Origin: Pseudomonas jinjuensis
GTDB taxonomy: Bacteria; Pseudomonadota; Gammaproteobacteria; Pseudomonadales; Pseudomonadaceae
DNA: 64,000 nt
Direction of reading: 5' to 3'
Assembly: GCF_900103845.1 (NCBI RefSeq)
Contig: NZ_FNIJ01000001.1
Span: 483,604 to 547,603, forward strand
In this document: positions 7,746-16,736 of the stretch, piece by piece
How positions within the stretch are numbered: position 1 is the first letter of the stretch
Layout: each line of letters opens with the position of its first letter
Notes under the pieces: generated by a model
The model's database searches: none
Told to the model about the DNA's origin: nothing
What the model saw: only the letters and a program-made list of their open reading frames with translations
Made by a program: the position numbers and the translations under genes

Positions 7746-9065
7746 ATGTATGTCGTCAACGACAGCGATGCCTACCCCAGCGAGCGAGCTACCGTGCAGC
7801 GCCTGGCGCCACAGCCGCGCAGCATCGGCGACACCGGGCTGGCGGAGACCTTCCTCGGCGACCTGCTGTGCAAGCACCTGCACGACGCCGGGGTGCTGGA
7901 CCTGCCGCAGCTGGTCGAGCGCCTGGCGCTGACCGGTTCGGTGCTGGAGGAAGTGCTGGCGTTCCTGCGCAAGGACGGGCGCATCGAGGTGCTCGGGCAG
8001 GCGGCGGGGCAGTCGCTGCGCTACGGGCTGACCGAGCGTGGCCGGCGCGCCGCCCGCGATGCCCTGGCGCGCAGCGGCTACATCGGCGCCGCGCCGTTCC
8101 CGGTGAGCAACTACCGGTCGCTGCTGAAGGTGCAGACGATCCATCACGGCCGCATCGGCATGGCCGACATGCGCAACGCCTTCGAGGGAATCGTGCTGGC
8201 CGACGGGCTGCTCGACCAGCTCGGCGTGGCCCTGAACTCCGGGCGCGCCATCATGATTTACGGCCCGGCCGGCACCGGCAAGACCTACGTCAGCAGCCAT
8301 CTGATCCGGTTGTTCGCCGAGGCCGTCTGGCTGCCCTACGCCATCGTCATCAACGATGCGGTGCTGGAAATCTACGATCCGCAGATTCACCACCGGCTGG
8401 ATGACAGCCGGCAAGGCAGCCTGCTGCTCAGCGAGGGCATCGACCGGCGTCTGGTCTGCTGCCGGCGGCCACTGCTGATCACCGGTGGCGAACTGAGCCT
8501 GGAGCAGCTGGAAGTGCGCTTCGATCCGTCCACGCGGCTGTACCAGGCGCCGTTGCAGCTGAAGGCCAGCAACGGCCTGTTCGTCATCGATGACCTGGGG
8601 CGCCAGCGGGTGGCGGCGGAAGCCCTGCTCAATCGCTGGATCGTGCCGATGGAGGAGAAGCGCGACTACCTCAACTTCGGCGGCGGCCGGCATTGCGTGG
8701 TGCCGTTCGACCTCATCCTGGTGTTCTCCACCAACCTCAATCCGCTGGAACTGGCGGACGAGGCCTTCCTCCGCCGGATCGGCTACAAGCTGCATTTCAA
8801 CTACCTCGATCCCGAGCTGTACGAGCGCGTCTGGCGCCAGGAATGTCTGCGCCTGGGGATTCCCTTCGACCCGATGCTGCTGCGCTTCGTGCTGCAGCAG
8901 CTGTACGAGGCGGAGGGCATGCCGCTGGTGCCCTGCCACCCCCGCGACCTGCTGGGCATGGCCCTGGATCGCCGGCGTTACCTGAATACCGATGGGCCGC
9001 TGTCCTTCGCCGACCTGAAGTGGGCCTGGAGCAACTACTTCGTCCAGCTCGACTTCCTGGATTAA
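7746..9065 (+). CDS. AAA+ ATPase with N-terminal winged-helix-like region, in the Tad operon
   Basis: Predicted cytoplasmic P-loop ATPase of 439 residues. Walker A is GPAGTGKT at residues 173-180, Walker B is FVIDDLG near 279-285, and a sensor-1-like strand ILVFSTNLNP follows. The first 110 residues resemble a winged-helix fold ending in LRYGLTERGRRAARDAL. It lies between fppA and rcpC, with 14-bp and 12-bp gaps, so it should be co-expressed with the pilus genes. It is not TadA (no secretion-ATPase motifs) and has no counterpart in the P. aeruginosa tad-rcp order I know. Its role is unknown; regulation or disassembly of the pilus machine is a guess. The start follows AGGA. Confidence 0.8.
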   Translation: MYVVNDSDAYPSERATVQRLAPQPRSIGDTGLAETFLGDLLCKHLHDAGVLDLPQLVERLALTGSVLEEVLAFLRKDGRIEVLGQAAGQSLRYGLTERGRRAARDALARSGYIGAAPFPVSNYRSLLKVQTIHHGRIGMADMRNAFEGIVLADGLLDQLGVALNSGRAIMIYGPAGTGKTYVSSHLIRLFAEAVWLPYAIVINDAVLEIYDPQIHHRLDDSRQGSLLLSEGIDRRLVCCRRPLLITGGELSLEQLEVRFDPSTRLYQAPLQLKASNGLFVIDDLGRQRVAAEALLNRWIVPMEEKRDYLNFGGGRHCVVPFDLILVFSTNLNPLELADEAFLRRIGYKLHFNYLDPELYERVWRQECLRLGIPFDPMLLRFVLQQLYEAEGMPLVPCHPRDLLGMALDRRRYLNTDGPLSFADLKWAWSNYFVQLDFLD

Positions 9066-9077
9066 GGAGATACCGCT

Positions 9078-9878
9078 ATGAGCGTGCGTACCCCGACCCT
9101 CATCGTCCTTTCCCTGGTGCTCGGCCTCGGCGCCGCCTGGATGGCCAACAACTGGCTGACGGCGCGGCTCGACGCCAAGCCGGAAGACAACCTGCAGGGC
9201 GTGGTGGTGGCCGCCACCGAGATTCCCTTCGGGCAGATGGTGCAGGCCCAGCAGGTCACCGTGGTGCGCATGCCCAGGGGCACGGCGCCGGAAGATTCCT
9301 TCGCCACCACCGAAGAGGTGGTGGGCAAGATCGCCACCTTCACCCTGCTGCGCGGCGACATCCTGCGTGGAGCGCGGATGGCGGAGCACCTTGGCGGCAG
9401 CACCCTGGCCTCGCTGATCGAACCGAGCAAGCGGGCGGTGTCGGTGCGGGTGGACGACGTGGTCGGGGTCGGCGGGTTCCTCCTGCCGGGCAACCGGGTC
9501 GACGTGCTGGCGACGCGGCAGGCCAGCGGCAACGGCAAGGCCGAGGCGGAAACCATCCTGCACGACCTGCGCGTGCTGGCCGTGGACCAGACCGCCAGCA
9601 CCGACAAGACCCAGCCGGTGGTGGTGCGGGCGGTGACCCTGGAAATGACCCCGGCCGACGCCGAGATACTGGTCAAGGCGATGAGCGAAGGGCGCCTGCA
9701 ACTGGCCCTGCGCAATCCGCTGGACGAGCAGAAGAAGCCGGCCTCACCTCCGGTCGCCGCCGTCCTGCCTGCACCGATGGTCCAGCCGGTGGCGCGGCCG
9801 GCTCCGCGGCGCAATGGCTACGGCGGCATCACGGTGATCCGCGGCATCCAGGTGAATGTGACGAAGGCGCAGCTGTAA
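9078..9878 (+). CDS. rcpC: Tad pilus assembly protein RcpC/CpaB
   Basis: Periplasmic/inner-membrane component of the Tad secretion system that is thought to interact with the secretin RcpA. The 266-residue protein has one N-terminal membrane segment (LIVLSLVLGLGAAWMANNWL). A SAF-type domain (GVVVAATEIPFGQMVQ, RGDILRGARM) is followed by the RcpC domain (SVRVDDVVGVGGFLLPGNRV). A Pro/Lys-rich tail follows at about 215-245. It is preceded by AAGGAG and sits between the ATPase gene and rcpA, the usual place in tad loci. Confidence 0.92.
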   Translation: MSVRTPTLIVLSLVLGLGAAWMANNWLTARLDAKPEDNLQGVVVAATEIPFGQMVQAQQVTVVRMPRGTAPEDSFATTEEVVGKIATFTLLRGDILRGARMAEHLGGSTLASLIEPSKRAVSVRVDDVVGVGGFLLPGNRVDVLATRQASGNGKAEAETILHDLRVLAVDQTASTDKTQPVVVRAVTLEMTPADAEILVKAMSEGRLQLALRNPLDEQKKPASPPVAAVLPAPMVQPVARPAPRRNGYGGITVIRGIQVNVTKAQL

Positions 9879-9935
9879 TCGACGCTCCGGTCCCCAGGCG
9901 GACGGCAGCCGGCATACCACGCAAAGGAGTCGCAC

Positions 9936-11450
9936 ATGGACATCCTCCAACGAATCGGGACATACGCGTTGCATACCCTCGGCGCATGGCTGCTGCTGGT
10001 CGCCGCGGTGCAGGCCGCCGAACCCATGGCGGTGCGCGCGCTGCCGGCGGCCAACAGCAGCCGCATCCAGGTGCCCATCTACAACTCGCGGATGTTCACC
10101 ACCCGCGCGCCGGTGAAACGGGTCTCGGTGGGCAACCCGGAAATCGCCGACATCCTCATCACCAGCCCGACCCAGGTGTACCTGCTGGGCCGTTCGCTCG
10201 GCAGCACCAACGTGATGCTGTGGGACGGCGGCAACCGGCTGATCGACAACCTGGAGCTGGAAGTGGGGCATGACCTCGGCGGGCTGAAGAGCAAGCTGCA
10301 CCAGGTGTTGCCCAAGGAAGACATCGAGGTCTACAGCGCCCAGGGCTCGCTGGTGCTGCGCGGCCACGTGAGCAGCGCGCTGGCGATGGATACCGCGGTC
10401 AAGCTGGCGAAGAGCTACGCCGCGCAGTCGGGCGGCAAGGGCCAGGGGCAGGGGCAGGGCGCCGCTGGCGGAGCGGCGGCGGACCAGGCGCTGGATGTCA
10501 TCAACCTGCTCAGCGTCGGCAGCAGCCAGCAGGTGATGCTGGAAGTGAAGGTCGCGGAGATGCAGCGCAACCTGTTCAAGACCCTCAGCGTGCGCTTCAA
10601 CGCCCTGGACTTCGGCTCCTCCAGCCGCTGGTCCACCGGCGGCTTCAACAACGGCCAGGGGCTGGGCTTCGACGCCAACGGCAACGTCAATCCGACCAGC
10701 CTGATCGGCAGCGGCAAGGGCTTCTTCGGGCAGTTCCTTTCCGATGAGTTCCTCTTCAACGTGGTGCTGGAAGCGGCCAAGGACAACGGCTCGGCCAAGG
10801 TCCTCGCCGAGCCGACCCTGACCACCCTGACCGGGCAGCAGGCCGAGTTCATCTCCGGCGGCGAGTTCCCGGTGCCGATCACCGAGGACGACGGCATCAC
10901 CGTGGAGTTCAAGGAGTTCGGCGTCGGCGTGAAATTCCTTCCGGTGGTGCTGGATTCCGGACGCATCAACCTCAACCTCAACGTCTCGGTCAGCGAGCTT
11001 TCCAATGCCAATTCGCTGGTGCTGGACACCGGCCTGCAGAGCATCCTCGGCGACGGCGTGACCCAGGTGATCCCGTCGCTGACCAAGCGCAGCGCGCAGT
11101 CCACCGTCGAGCTGGGCAATGGCCAGACCATAGCCATCGCCGGCCTGATCAGCGAGAACACCCGCGACTTCGTCAGCCGCTTCCCCGGCCTCGGCGACCT
11201 GCCGGTGCTGGGCCACCTGTTCCGCAGCCAGCAGTTCATCAATGGCGAAACCGAGCTGGTGATCCTGGTCACGCCGCACCTCGCCAAGCCGGTGGACGCC
11301 CGCACGGTGCGCCTGCCCACCGAGAAATTCGTCGAACCCAGCGATCTGGACTTCTACCTGCTCGGCAAGACCAAGGGCCGCGAGCCCGGCCGCCGGGTGC
11401 CGGTAAGCCTTGGCGTGAGCGAAGGCGCGTTCGGCCACGACCTCAACTGA
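9936..11450 (+). CDS. rcpA: Tad pilus outer-membrane secretin RcpA/CpaC
   Basis: Outer-membrane channel for Flp pilus extrusion, 504 residues. A signal peptide ends near VQAAEP. The CpaC-type N-domain follows (VSVGNPEIADILITSPTQVYLLG), then a BON-like segment (EDIEVYSAQGSLVLRGHV), a Gly/Gln-rich linker near 168-180, and the C-terminal secretin domain ending in LPVLGHLFRSQQFINGETEL and VILVTPHLAKPV. AAAGGAG precedes the ATG. It follows rcpC in the pilus operon. Confidence 0.94.
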   Translation: MDILQRIGTYALHTLGAWLLLVAAVQAAEPMAVRALPAANSSRIQVPIYNSRMFTTRAPVKRVSVGNPEIADILITSPTQVYLLGRSLGSTNVMLWDGGNRLIDNLELEVGHDLGGLKSKLHQVLPKEDIEVYSAQGSLVLRGHVSSALAMDTAVKLAKSYAAQSGGKGQGQGQGAAGGAAADQALDVINLLSVGSSQQVMLEVKVAEMQRNLFKTLSVRFNALDFGSSSRWSTGGFNNGQGLGFDANGNVNPTSLIGSGKGFFGQFLSDEFLFNVVLEAAKDNGSAKVLAEPTLTTLTGQQAEFISGGEFPVPITEDDGITVEFKEFGVGVKFLPVVLDSGRINLNLNVSVSELSNANSLVLDTGLQSILGDGVTQVIPSLTKRSAQSTVELGNGQTIAIAGLISENTRDFVSRFPGLGDLPVLGHLFRSQQFINGETELVILVTPHLAKPVDARTVRLPTEKFVEPSDLDFYLLGKTKGREPGRRVPVSLGVSEGAFGHDLN

Positions 11451-11467
11451 ATCGGGAGCACACCAGG

Positions 11468-11743
11468 ATGAAACGCATGGTTTGTCTGGGATTGCTGGCC
11501 GCCGGCCTGTGCGGCTGCGTGATGAGCTACGAGGAGGGCCGGGTCGGCCCGCTGGGCGACAGCGTCAACCACACGCTGTACCAGCAGATCGCCGACAAGG
11601 AGGTCGCGGCCAACCCCGGCACCGAGGTGCCCACCAGCGGCACCGACGGCCCGCTGACCGAGCGGATCATGGACGGCTATCGCGGCCGGGTCGGCGATGC
11701 CGAGCGGGTCGTCCAGCCGATCCAGATCAACATCGGCAACTGA
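11468..11743 (+). CDS. Small predicted lipoprotein in the Tad operon
   Basis: A 91-residue protein with a short signal sequence ending LCGC, which fits a lipobox with Cys17 as the lipidated residue, although Cys at -2 is unusual. The rest is hydrophilic, with no motif I recognise. It lies 17 bp after rcpA and 10 bp before the tadG-type gene, so it is part of the operon. It occupies the place where some tad loci carry RcpB/CpaD-like outer-membrane lipoproteins, but it is much shorter than these, so a role as a secretin pilot or partner is only an inference. Confidence 0.75.
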   Translation: MKRMVCLGLLAAGLCGCVMSYEEGRVGPLGDSVNHTLYQQIADKEVAANPGTEVPTSGTDGPLTERIMDGYRGRVGDAERVVQPIQINIGN

Positions 11744-11753
11744 GGGCCGGGCA

Positions 11754-13100
11754 ATGAACGCGCGAATGCAGGGGCAGCCCCGACGCCAGCGCGGCGCGGT
11801 CATAGTGCTGATGGTGGTCGCACTGCTGGCGATCCTGGCCATGGCGGCGCTGGCGCTGGACGGCGGGCACATGCTGGTGAACAAGACCCGCCTGCAGAAC
11901 GCCGTGGATGCGGCGGCGCTCAGCGGAGCGAAGACGCTGAGCCAGGTCAGCGGCGACCCCAGCGGCTACCTCACGGCGATCACCGCCGCGCGCAACACCC
12001 TGACCCTGAATGCCAGCGCGGGCAACGGCAATGGCGAGCTGGCCGCGGCCATCGCCGGGGCCGGCGGAATCGCCGGCTTCGTGGTGATCGAGTTCTCCGA
12101 CAGCGTCTACGGCCCGTTCGCCAATCCGCCGGCCGTGACCGACCCCAGCTACGTGCGCGTATCGGTTCCGGACTACAGCCTCAGCCGCTTCTTCTGGGAT
12201 GTGCTGGCGGCGATCCCGGGGGCCGACCCGGCGAAGAGGGTGGCGGCCATCGCCACCGCCGGGCCCAGTCCGAGCAGCCCCTGCGATGTGGCGCCGTTGA
12301 TGGTCTGCGGCGACCCGGCGCAGTACGACCCGGCCGCCGGGATGTTCTGGGGCTACCGCTTCGGCGACCTGCAGCTGCTGAAGACCGCCGCCAACGACAA
12401 TTCGCCGATCGGCCCCGGAAACTTCCAGCTGCTCAACCTGAACGGCAACGGCGGCAACGTGATCCGCGATTCCCTGGCCGGCGGCGTCGAGCAGTGCAAC
12501 AGCGTCGGCGACGAGGTCCTGACCAAGCCGGGCAACACCGTGGGACCGTCGGTCCAGGGATTGAACACCCGCTTCGGCGACTACCAGGGCGGCATGAAGA
12601 AAGCGGATTACCCGCCGGACCTGGTGATCACCAGCAATTCGCCGGCGCTGGCCTATGACGACAAGGAGTCGCCGCCGCGCATCGAGTACCGCAACGAGGC
12701 GGTCACGTCCAGCGACGGCCACCTGTCCACCGCCGGCACGCCCGACCTGTTCGACTATCACGACTGGGCGGCGGCGACCGCCGCGTGCATCGCCGGCACC
12801 GGCGCCGGCTGCCAGTCCGGCGGGGTGTTCGAGCGGCGCATGCTGAAGATCGTGGTCGGCCAGTGCAACGGCACCGATGGCGGCAAGACGCCGATACCGG
12901 TGCTGGGGTTCGGCTGCTTCTTCGTCCTGCAGCCGGCCGAGCACAAGGGCAACGAGGCGCAGATCTTCGGCCAGTTCGTGAAGGAGTGCGAAGGCGACAA
13001 CGTGGCCGGGCCGAATCCGTCGAACGACAGCGGTCCGCGGATCATCCAGCTGTACAAGACCTATATCGACAACGCCCGCACGCCGAGCAGCGATTCGTAG
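11754..13100 (+). CDS. tadG: TadG-like pilus assembly protein
   Basis: Large minor-pilin-like protein of 448 residues. The N-terminus has the TadG signature: RQRGAVIVLMVVALLAILAM followed by ALDGGHMLVNKTRLQNAVDAAAL. This is a prepilin-like membrane helix followed by the conserved amphipathic helix. The rest is a long periplasmic domain with several cysteines. The ATG at 11754 is preceded by GAGGG and follows the lipoprotein stop closely. In P. aeruginosa tadG lies at the end of the cluster; here it precedes the TadE-like genes and tadZ. Confidence 0.88.
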   Translation: MNARMQGQPRRQRGAVIVLMVVALLAILAMAALALDGGHMLVNKTRLQNAVDAAALSGAKTLSQVSGDPSGYLTAITAARNTLTLNASAGNGNGELAAAIAGAGGIAGFVVIEFSDSVYGPFANPPAVTDPSYVRVSVPDYSLSRFFWDVLAAIPGADPAKRVAAIATAGPSPSSPCDVAPLMVCGDPAQYDPAAGMFWGYRFGDLQLLKTAANDNSPIGPGNFQLLNLNGNGGNVIRDSLAGGVEQCNSVGDEVLTKPGNTVGPSVQGLNTRFGDYQGGMKKADYPPDLVITSNSPALAYDDKESPPRIEYRNEAVTSSDGHLSTAGTPDLFDYHDWAAATAACIAGTGAGCQSGGVFERRMLKIVVGQCNGTDGGKTPIPVLGFGCFFVLQPAEHKGNEAQIFGQFVKECEGDNVAGPNPSNDSGPRIIQLYKTYIDNARTPSSDS

Positions 13101-13108
13101 GAGGCGCC

Positions 13109-13597
13109 ATGGACAGACCCGCATTCGCGCGACGCCGGGGCCAGGGTGGAGTGGCCATGGTGGAATTCGCCATCGTCCTGCCGCTGCTGCTCCTGCTGCT
13201 GTTCGCCATCGCCGAGCTGGGGCGCATGCTGTTCCAGTACAACAGCCTGCTGCAGGCCAGCCGCGACGCCGGGCGCTATGTCTCGGGCCAGGCCATGAAC
13301 GCCACCCTGGGACAGGTCGTGCTGACTACGGACCTGCAGACCCGCACCCGCAACCTGGCGGCCGGCGGCGTGGCTTCCGCGGCGGACTCGAACTGCACCG
13401 CGAGCACCGGCGTCACGCTGCGGCCGGTGTTCTGCCCGGCCGACGTGACCGTGGCCGCCGAGGGCACGCAGCATGTGCGGGTGACCATCAGCTACAGCTT
13501 CCGCCCGCTGATCGGCAGCGGATTGCCGGCATTCATCGGCGGAGCCATGGCGCTGAACTTCCCGCTGGTCGCCACCACCGTGATGAGGGCGCTGTGA
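13109..13597 (+). CDS. tadE: TadE-type pseudopilin
   Basis: A 162-residue pseudopilin-like protein. It begins with a basic stretch and RRGQGGVAMVEFAIVLPLLL, the TadE-like prepilin motif (Gly, then Val-Ala-Met-Val-Glu-Phe). A hydrophobic helix and a short periplasmic domain with two Cys (SNCTAS and VFCPAD) follow. GGAGG precedes the start. It shares its last base with the next gene. It is probably processed by the locus prepilin peptidase and joins the pilus initiation complex. Confidence 0.9.
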   Translation: MDRPAFARRRGQGGVAMVEFAIVLPLLLLLLFAIAELGRMLFQYNSLLQASRDAGRYVSGQAMNATLGQVVLTTDLQTRTRNLAAGGVASAADSNCTASTGVTLRPVFCPADVTVAAEGTQHVRVTISYSFRPLIGSGLPAFIGGAMALNFPLVATTVMRAL

Positions 13598-14091
13598 TGA
13601 ACCGCCAGCGTGGCGTGTACGTGGTGGAGTTCGCCGTGATCGGCGTGCTGCTGTTCACCCTGCTGTTCGGCGTGCTGGAGATGGGGCGGCTGTTCTTCAC
13701 CGTCAACGCCCTCAATGAAACGGTGCGCCGGGGCGCGCGGCTGGCGGCGGTGTGCGACATCAGCGAACCGCGCATCCTGCGCCGGGCCATCTACAACGCG
13801 GCGGACGACGCCGGCGCCAGCAGCCTGATCGCCAACCTGGACACCGCCGACCTGTCCCTGGACTACCTGGACGAGAACGGCGCGCTCGTTGCCAGCCCCG
13901 GCGATACCAGCGGCACCGGCGGATTCCGCGCGATCCGCTACGTGCGCCTGCGGGTGCAGAACTTCACCTTCACTTTGCTGATCCCCGGCTTCGGGACGAT
14001 CACGCTGCCCATGTTCCAGTCGATCCTGCCCCGCGAGAGCCTTGGCCGGCATCCCGAGGCGGGCGTCATACCGGGGATCACGCCATGCTGA
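13597..14091 (+). CDS. tadF: TadF/TadE-type pseudopilin
   Basis: Second small pseudopilin, 164 residues: NRQRGVYVVEFAVIGVLLFT with the TadE/F-type Gly-x4-Glu-Phe cleavage region, then ALNETVRRGARLAAVCDIS. The ATG at 13597 overlaps the stop of the previous gene (TGATG), which points to translational coupling. A GTG one codon earlier is possible. Assignment as TadF rather than a second TadE rests on gene order only. Confidence 0.85.
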   Translation: MNRQRGVYVVEFAVIGVLLFTLLFGVLEMGRLFFTVNALNETVRRGARLAAVCDISEPRILRRAIYNAADDAGASSLIANLDTADLSLDYLDENGALVASPGDTSGTGGFRAIRYVRLRVQNFTFTLLIPGFGTITLPMFQSILPRESLGRHPEAGVIPGITPC

Positions 14092-15302
14092 GCAATCGGG
14101 ATACAGCCACTGCCAGGGTCGCCTCCCGGCCGGGGATGCGCATGCTCATCAGCAGTCGCGATGCGGCGATGCTGCGCCACCTGCAGAGTCTCAGCCAGGG
14201 CATGCCGGGCCTGCAGGTGAGCGCCCGGCTGGTGAGCAACGGTCATGCCGATCCGCTCTACGGCCTGGAGCAGATGCCCGACCTGCTGCTGCTGCGTCTC
14301 AGCCATCTGTGGCGCGAGGAACTGGCCGCGCTGCTGCAGCGCCCGCCGCAGGAGCGGCCGCCGCTGCTGGTCTGCGGCCCGCTGGAGGAGCGCGAGGGCA
14401 TGCGCCTGGCGATGCAGGCCGGCGCCCGCGACTTCCTGCCCGAGCCGGTGTGCGCCGAGGAACTGCTGGCGGCGATCGGCCGGGTGCTCAGCGAGCATCG
14501 CGGCAACAGCGCCGAAGGCGGCAAGCTGGTCGCGGTGATGAATTCCAAGGGCGGCTCCGGCGCCACCCTGCTGGCCTGCAGCCTGGCCCAGCAGATCAGC
14601 GCCAGCGGCGCCAGCACGCTGCTGCTGGACATGGACCTGCAGTTCGGCAGCGTTGCCCACTATCTGGACGTGCAGCCGACCCACAGCCACCTGCAGGTGC
14701 TGCAGCAGATCGACGAGCTGGACAGCGTGGCGCTGCGTGGTTTCTGCGCGCACTTCAGCCCCGAGCTGCACGTGCTCGGCGGCCGCCCGGGCGAACTCTG
14801 CCTGGCCCAGGACGTGCGCCACGAGCAGCTGGAGGCCCTGCTGCGCCTGGCCCGCAGCAGCTACGACTGGGTGGTGGTGGATGTGCCGCGGCAGATCGAC
14901 CATCTCACCGGCATCACCCTGGAGCAGGCTGACCGCATCTGCATCGTCATGCAGCAGAGCCTCAGCCACCTGAAGGACGCCGGCCGGCTGATGCGCATCC
15001 TGCGCGACGACCTCGGCGTGCCCGGGCAGAACCTGCAGGTGGTGGTCAACCGCTTCGACAAGTCGGCGCCGATCAGCCTCAAGGATATCGACGAAGCCCT
15101 GCGCTGCACCGACCTGCGCACGCTGCCCAACGACTACGCGGCGGTCAGCCAGAGCCAGAACACCGGCGTGCCGCTGGCCATCCATGCGCCCCGCGCGCCC
15201 CTGACGGCGGCGGTGCGCACGCTCTGCCAGGACCTGCTCGGCGTCCAGGCCGGCGGGCAGGGCCTGCTGAAACGCACCTTCGGACGTCTCTTCAGGGGAT
15301 AG
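14085..15302 (+). CDS. tadZ: TadZ/CpaE polar localisation ATPase
   Basis: ParA/MinD-like ATPase that places the Tad machine at its assembly site. The 405-residue protein has an N-terminal atypical receiver (about residues 18-135) and a C-terminal P-loop domain. Its deviant Walker A is KGGSGAT at 155-161, followed by TLLLDMDLQFGSVAHYLDV and VVVDVPRQ. The ATG at 14085 overlaps the upstream stop by 7 bp. It lies immediately before tadA, the conserved order. Confidence 0.92.
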   Translation: MLSNRDTATARVASRPGMRMLISSRDAAMLRHLQSLSQGMPGLQVSARLVSNGHADPLYGLEQMPDLLLLRLSHLWREELAALLQRPPQERPPLLVCGPLEEREGMRLAMQAGARDFLPEPVCAEELLAAIGRVLSEHRGNSAEGGKLVAVMNSKGGSGATLLACSLAQQISASGASTLLLDMDLQFGSVAHYLDVQPTHSHLQVLQQIDELDSVALRGFCAHFSPELHVLGGRPGELCLAQDVRHEQLEALLRLARSSYDWVVVDVPRQIDHLTGITLEQADRICIVMQQSLSHLKDAGRLMRILRDDLGVPGQNLQVVVNRFDKSAPISLKDIDEALRCTDLRTLPNDYAAVSQSQNTGVPLAIHAPRAPLTAAVRTLCQDLLGVQAGGQGLLKRTFGRLFRG

Positions 15303-15305
15303 ACC

Positions 15306-16736
15306 ATGCTCAGCGAACTACGCAATCGTCTGCGCCAGCAGAGCGCCAGAACCGCCCCGGCCGATGCGCCGTCCGAACCGGCAGCGGCGCTAGCGCCCAT
15401 GGCCTGGGAAGCCAGCGCCCCGGACGTGCTCTACGAAACCCGCACCCAGCTCAACGCGGTGGAGACCGAGTGGCGCGAGAAGATCTACCAGCAGCTGCTC
15501 AAGGTCATGGACCTGTCGCTGCTCGACAGCCTCGAACCTGCCGAGGCGGGGCGGCAGATCCGCGAGATCTGCCAGCGCCTGCTCGACGAGCATTCGGCGC
15601 CGGTCAGCGCCGGTTGCCGCCAGCTGATCATCAAGCAGATCACCGACGAGGTGCTCGGCCTCGGGCCGCTGGAGCCGCTGCTGGCCGACCGCAGCGTGTC
15701 GGACATCCTGGTCAACGGCCACGCCTCGGTCTACGTCGAGCGCCACGGCAAGTTGCAGCGCACCGATGTGCGCTTCCGCGACGACCAGCACCTGCTGAAC
15801 ATCATCGACCGCATCGTCTCCAGCCTCGGGCGGCGCATCGACGAGTCCTCGCCGCTGGTGGACGCGCGGCTGAAGGACGGTTCGCGGGTCAACGCCATCA
15901 TTCCGCCGCTGGCCATAGACGGGCCGAGCATGTCGATCCGCCGCTTCGCCGTGGACCTGCTGAACAGCGAGAGCCTGGTGCAGATGGGCACCCTGACCCC
16001 GGCCATCGCGCTGATGCTCAAGGCCATCGTCCGCGGCCGCCTGAACGTGCTGGTCTCCGGCGGCACCGGCACCGGCAAGACCACCATGCTCAACGTGCTG
16101 TCCAGCTTCATCCCGCACAACGAGCGGATCGTCACCATCGAGGATTCCGCCGAGCTGCAGCTGCAGCAGCCGCACGTGGTGCGCCTGGAAACCCGGCCGT
16201 CGAACATCGAGGGGCGCGGCGAGGTGAACCAGCGCGAGCTGGTGCGCAACAGCCTGCGCATGCGCCCCGACCGCATCGTCATCGGCGAGGTGCGCGGCGG
16301 CGAGGCGCTGGACATGCTGGCGGCGATGAACACCGGGCACGACGGCTCGCTGACCACCGTCCACGCCAATACCGCGCGCGACGCCCTGGGGCGGATCGAG
16401 AACATGGTCTCGATGACCGGCGCGACCTTCCCGATCAAGGCGCTGCGCCAGCAGATCGCCTCGGCCATCGACGTGGTGGTGCAGCTGGAGCGCCAGGAGG
16501 ATGGCCGCCGGCGCCTGGTCAGCGTGCAGGAGATCAACGGCATGGAAGGCGACATCATCACCATGACCGAGATCTTCGCCTTCGAGCGGCGCGGCATCGG
16601 CGAGCAGGGCGAGGTGCTCGGCGACTTCCGCCCCACCGGGATGATCCCGGGTTTCCGCGACGTGCTGGCCAAGCGCGGCATCGAGCTGCCGCTGAACCTG
16701 TTCCGTCCCGAATGGATGGAGGGACTGCAGCCATGA
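15306..16736 (+). CDS. tadA: Tad secretion ATPase TadA/CpaF
   Basis: Hexameric type II/IV-type secretion ATPase that powers Flp pilus assembly, 476 residues. Motifs include the N-terminal [20 protein letters not shown], Walker A GGTGTGKT at 252-259, an Asp/Glu box near [10 protein letters not shown], Walker [17 protein letters not shown], and the His box [12 protein letters not shown]. It starts 3 bp after tadZ and its stop overlaps tadB by 4 bp. Confidence 0.96.
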   Translation: MLSELRNRLRQQSARTAPADAPSEPAAALAPMAWEASAPDVLYETRTQLNAVETEWREKIYQQLLKVMDLSLLDSLEPAEAGRQIREICQRLLDEHSAPVSAGCRQLIIKQITDEVLGLGPLEPLLADRSVSDILVNGHASVYVERHGKLQRTDVRFRDDQHLLNIIDRIVSSLGRRIDESSPLVDARLKDGSRVNAIIPPLAIDGPSMSIRRFAVDLLNSESLVQMGTLTPAIALMLKAIVRGRLNVLVSGGTGTGKTTMLNVLSSFIPHNERIVTIEDSAELQLQQPHVVRLETRPSNIEGRGEVNQRELVRNSLRMRPDRIVIGEVRGGEALDMLAAMNTGHDGSLTTVHANTARDALGRIENMVSMTGATFPIKALRQQIASAIDVVVQLERQEDGRRRLVSVQEINGMEGDIITMTEIFAFERRGIGEQGEVLGDFRPTGMIPGFRDVLAKRGIELPLNLFRPEWMEGLQP

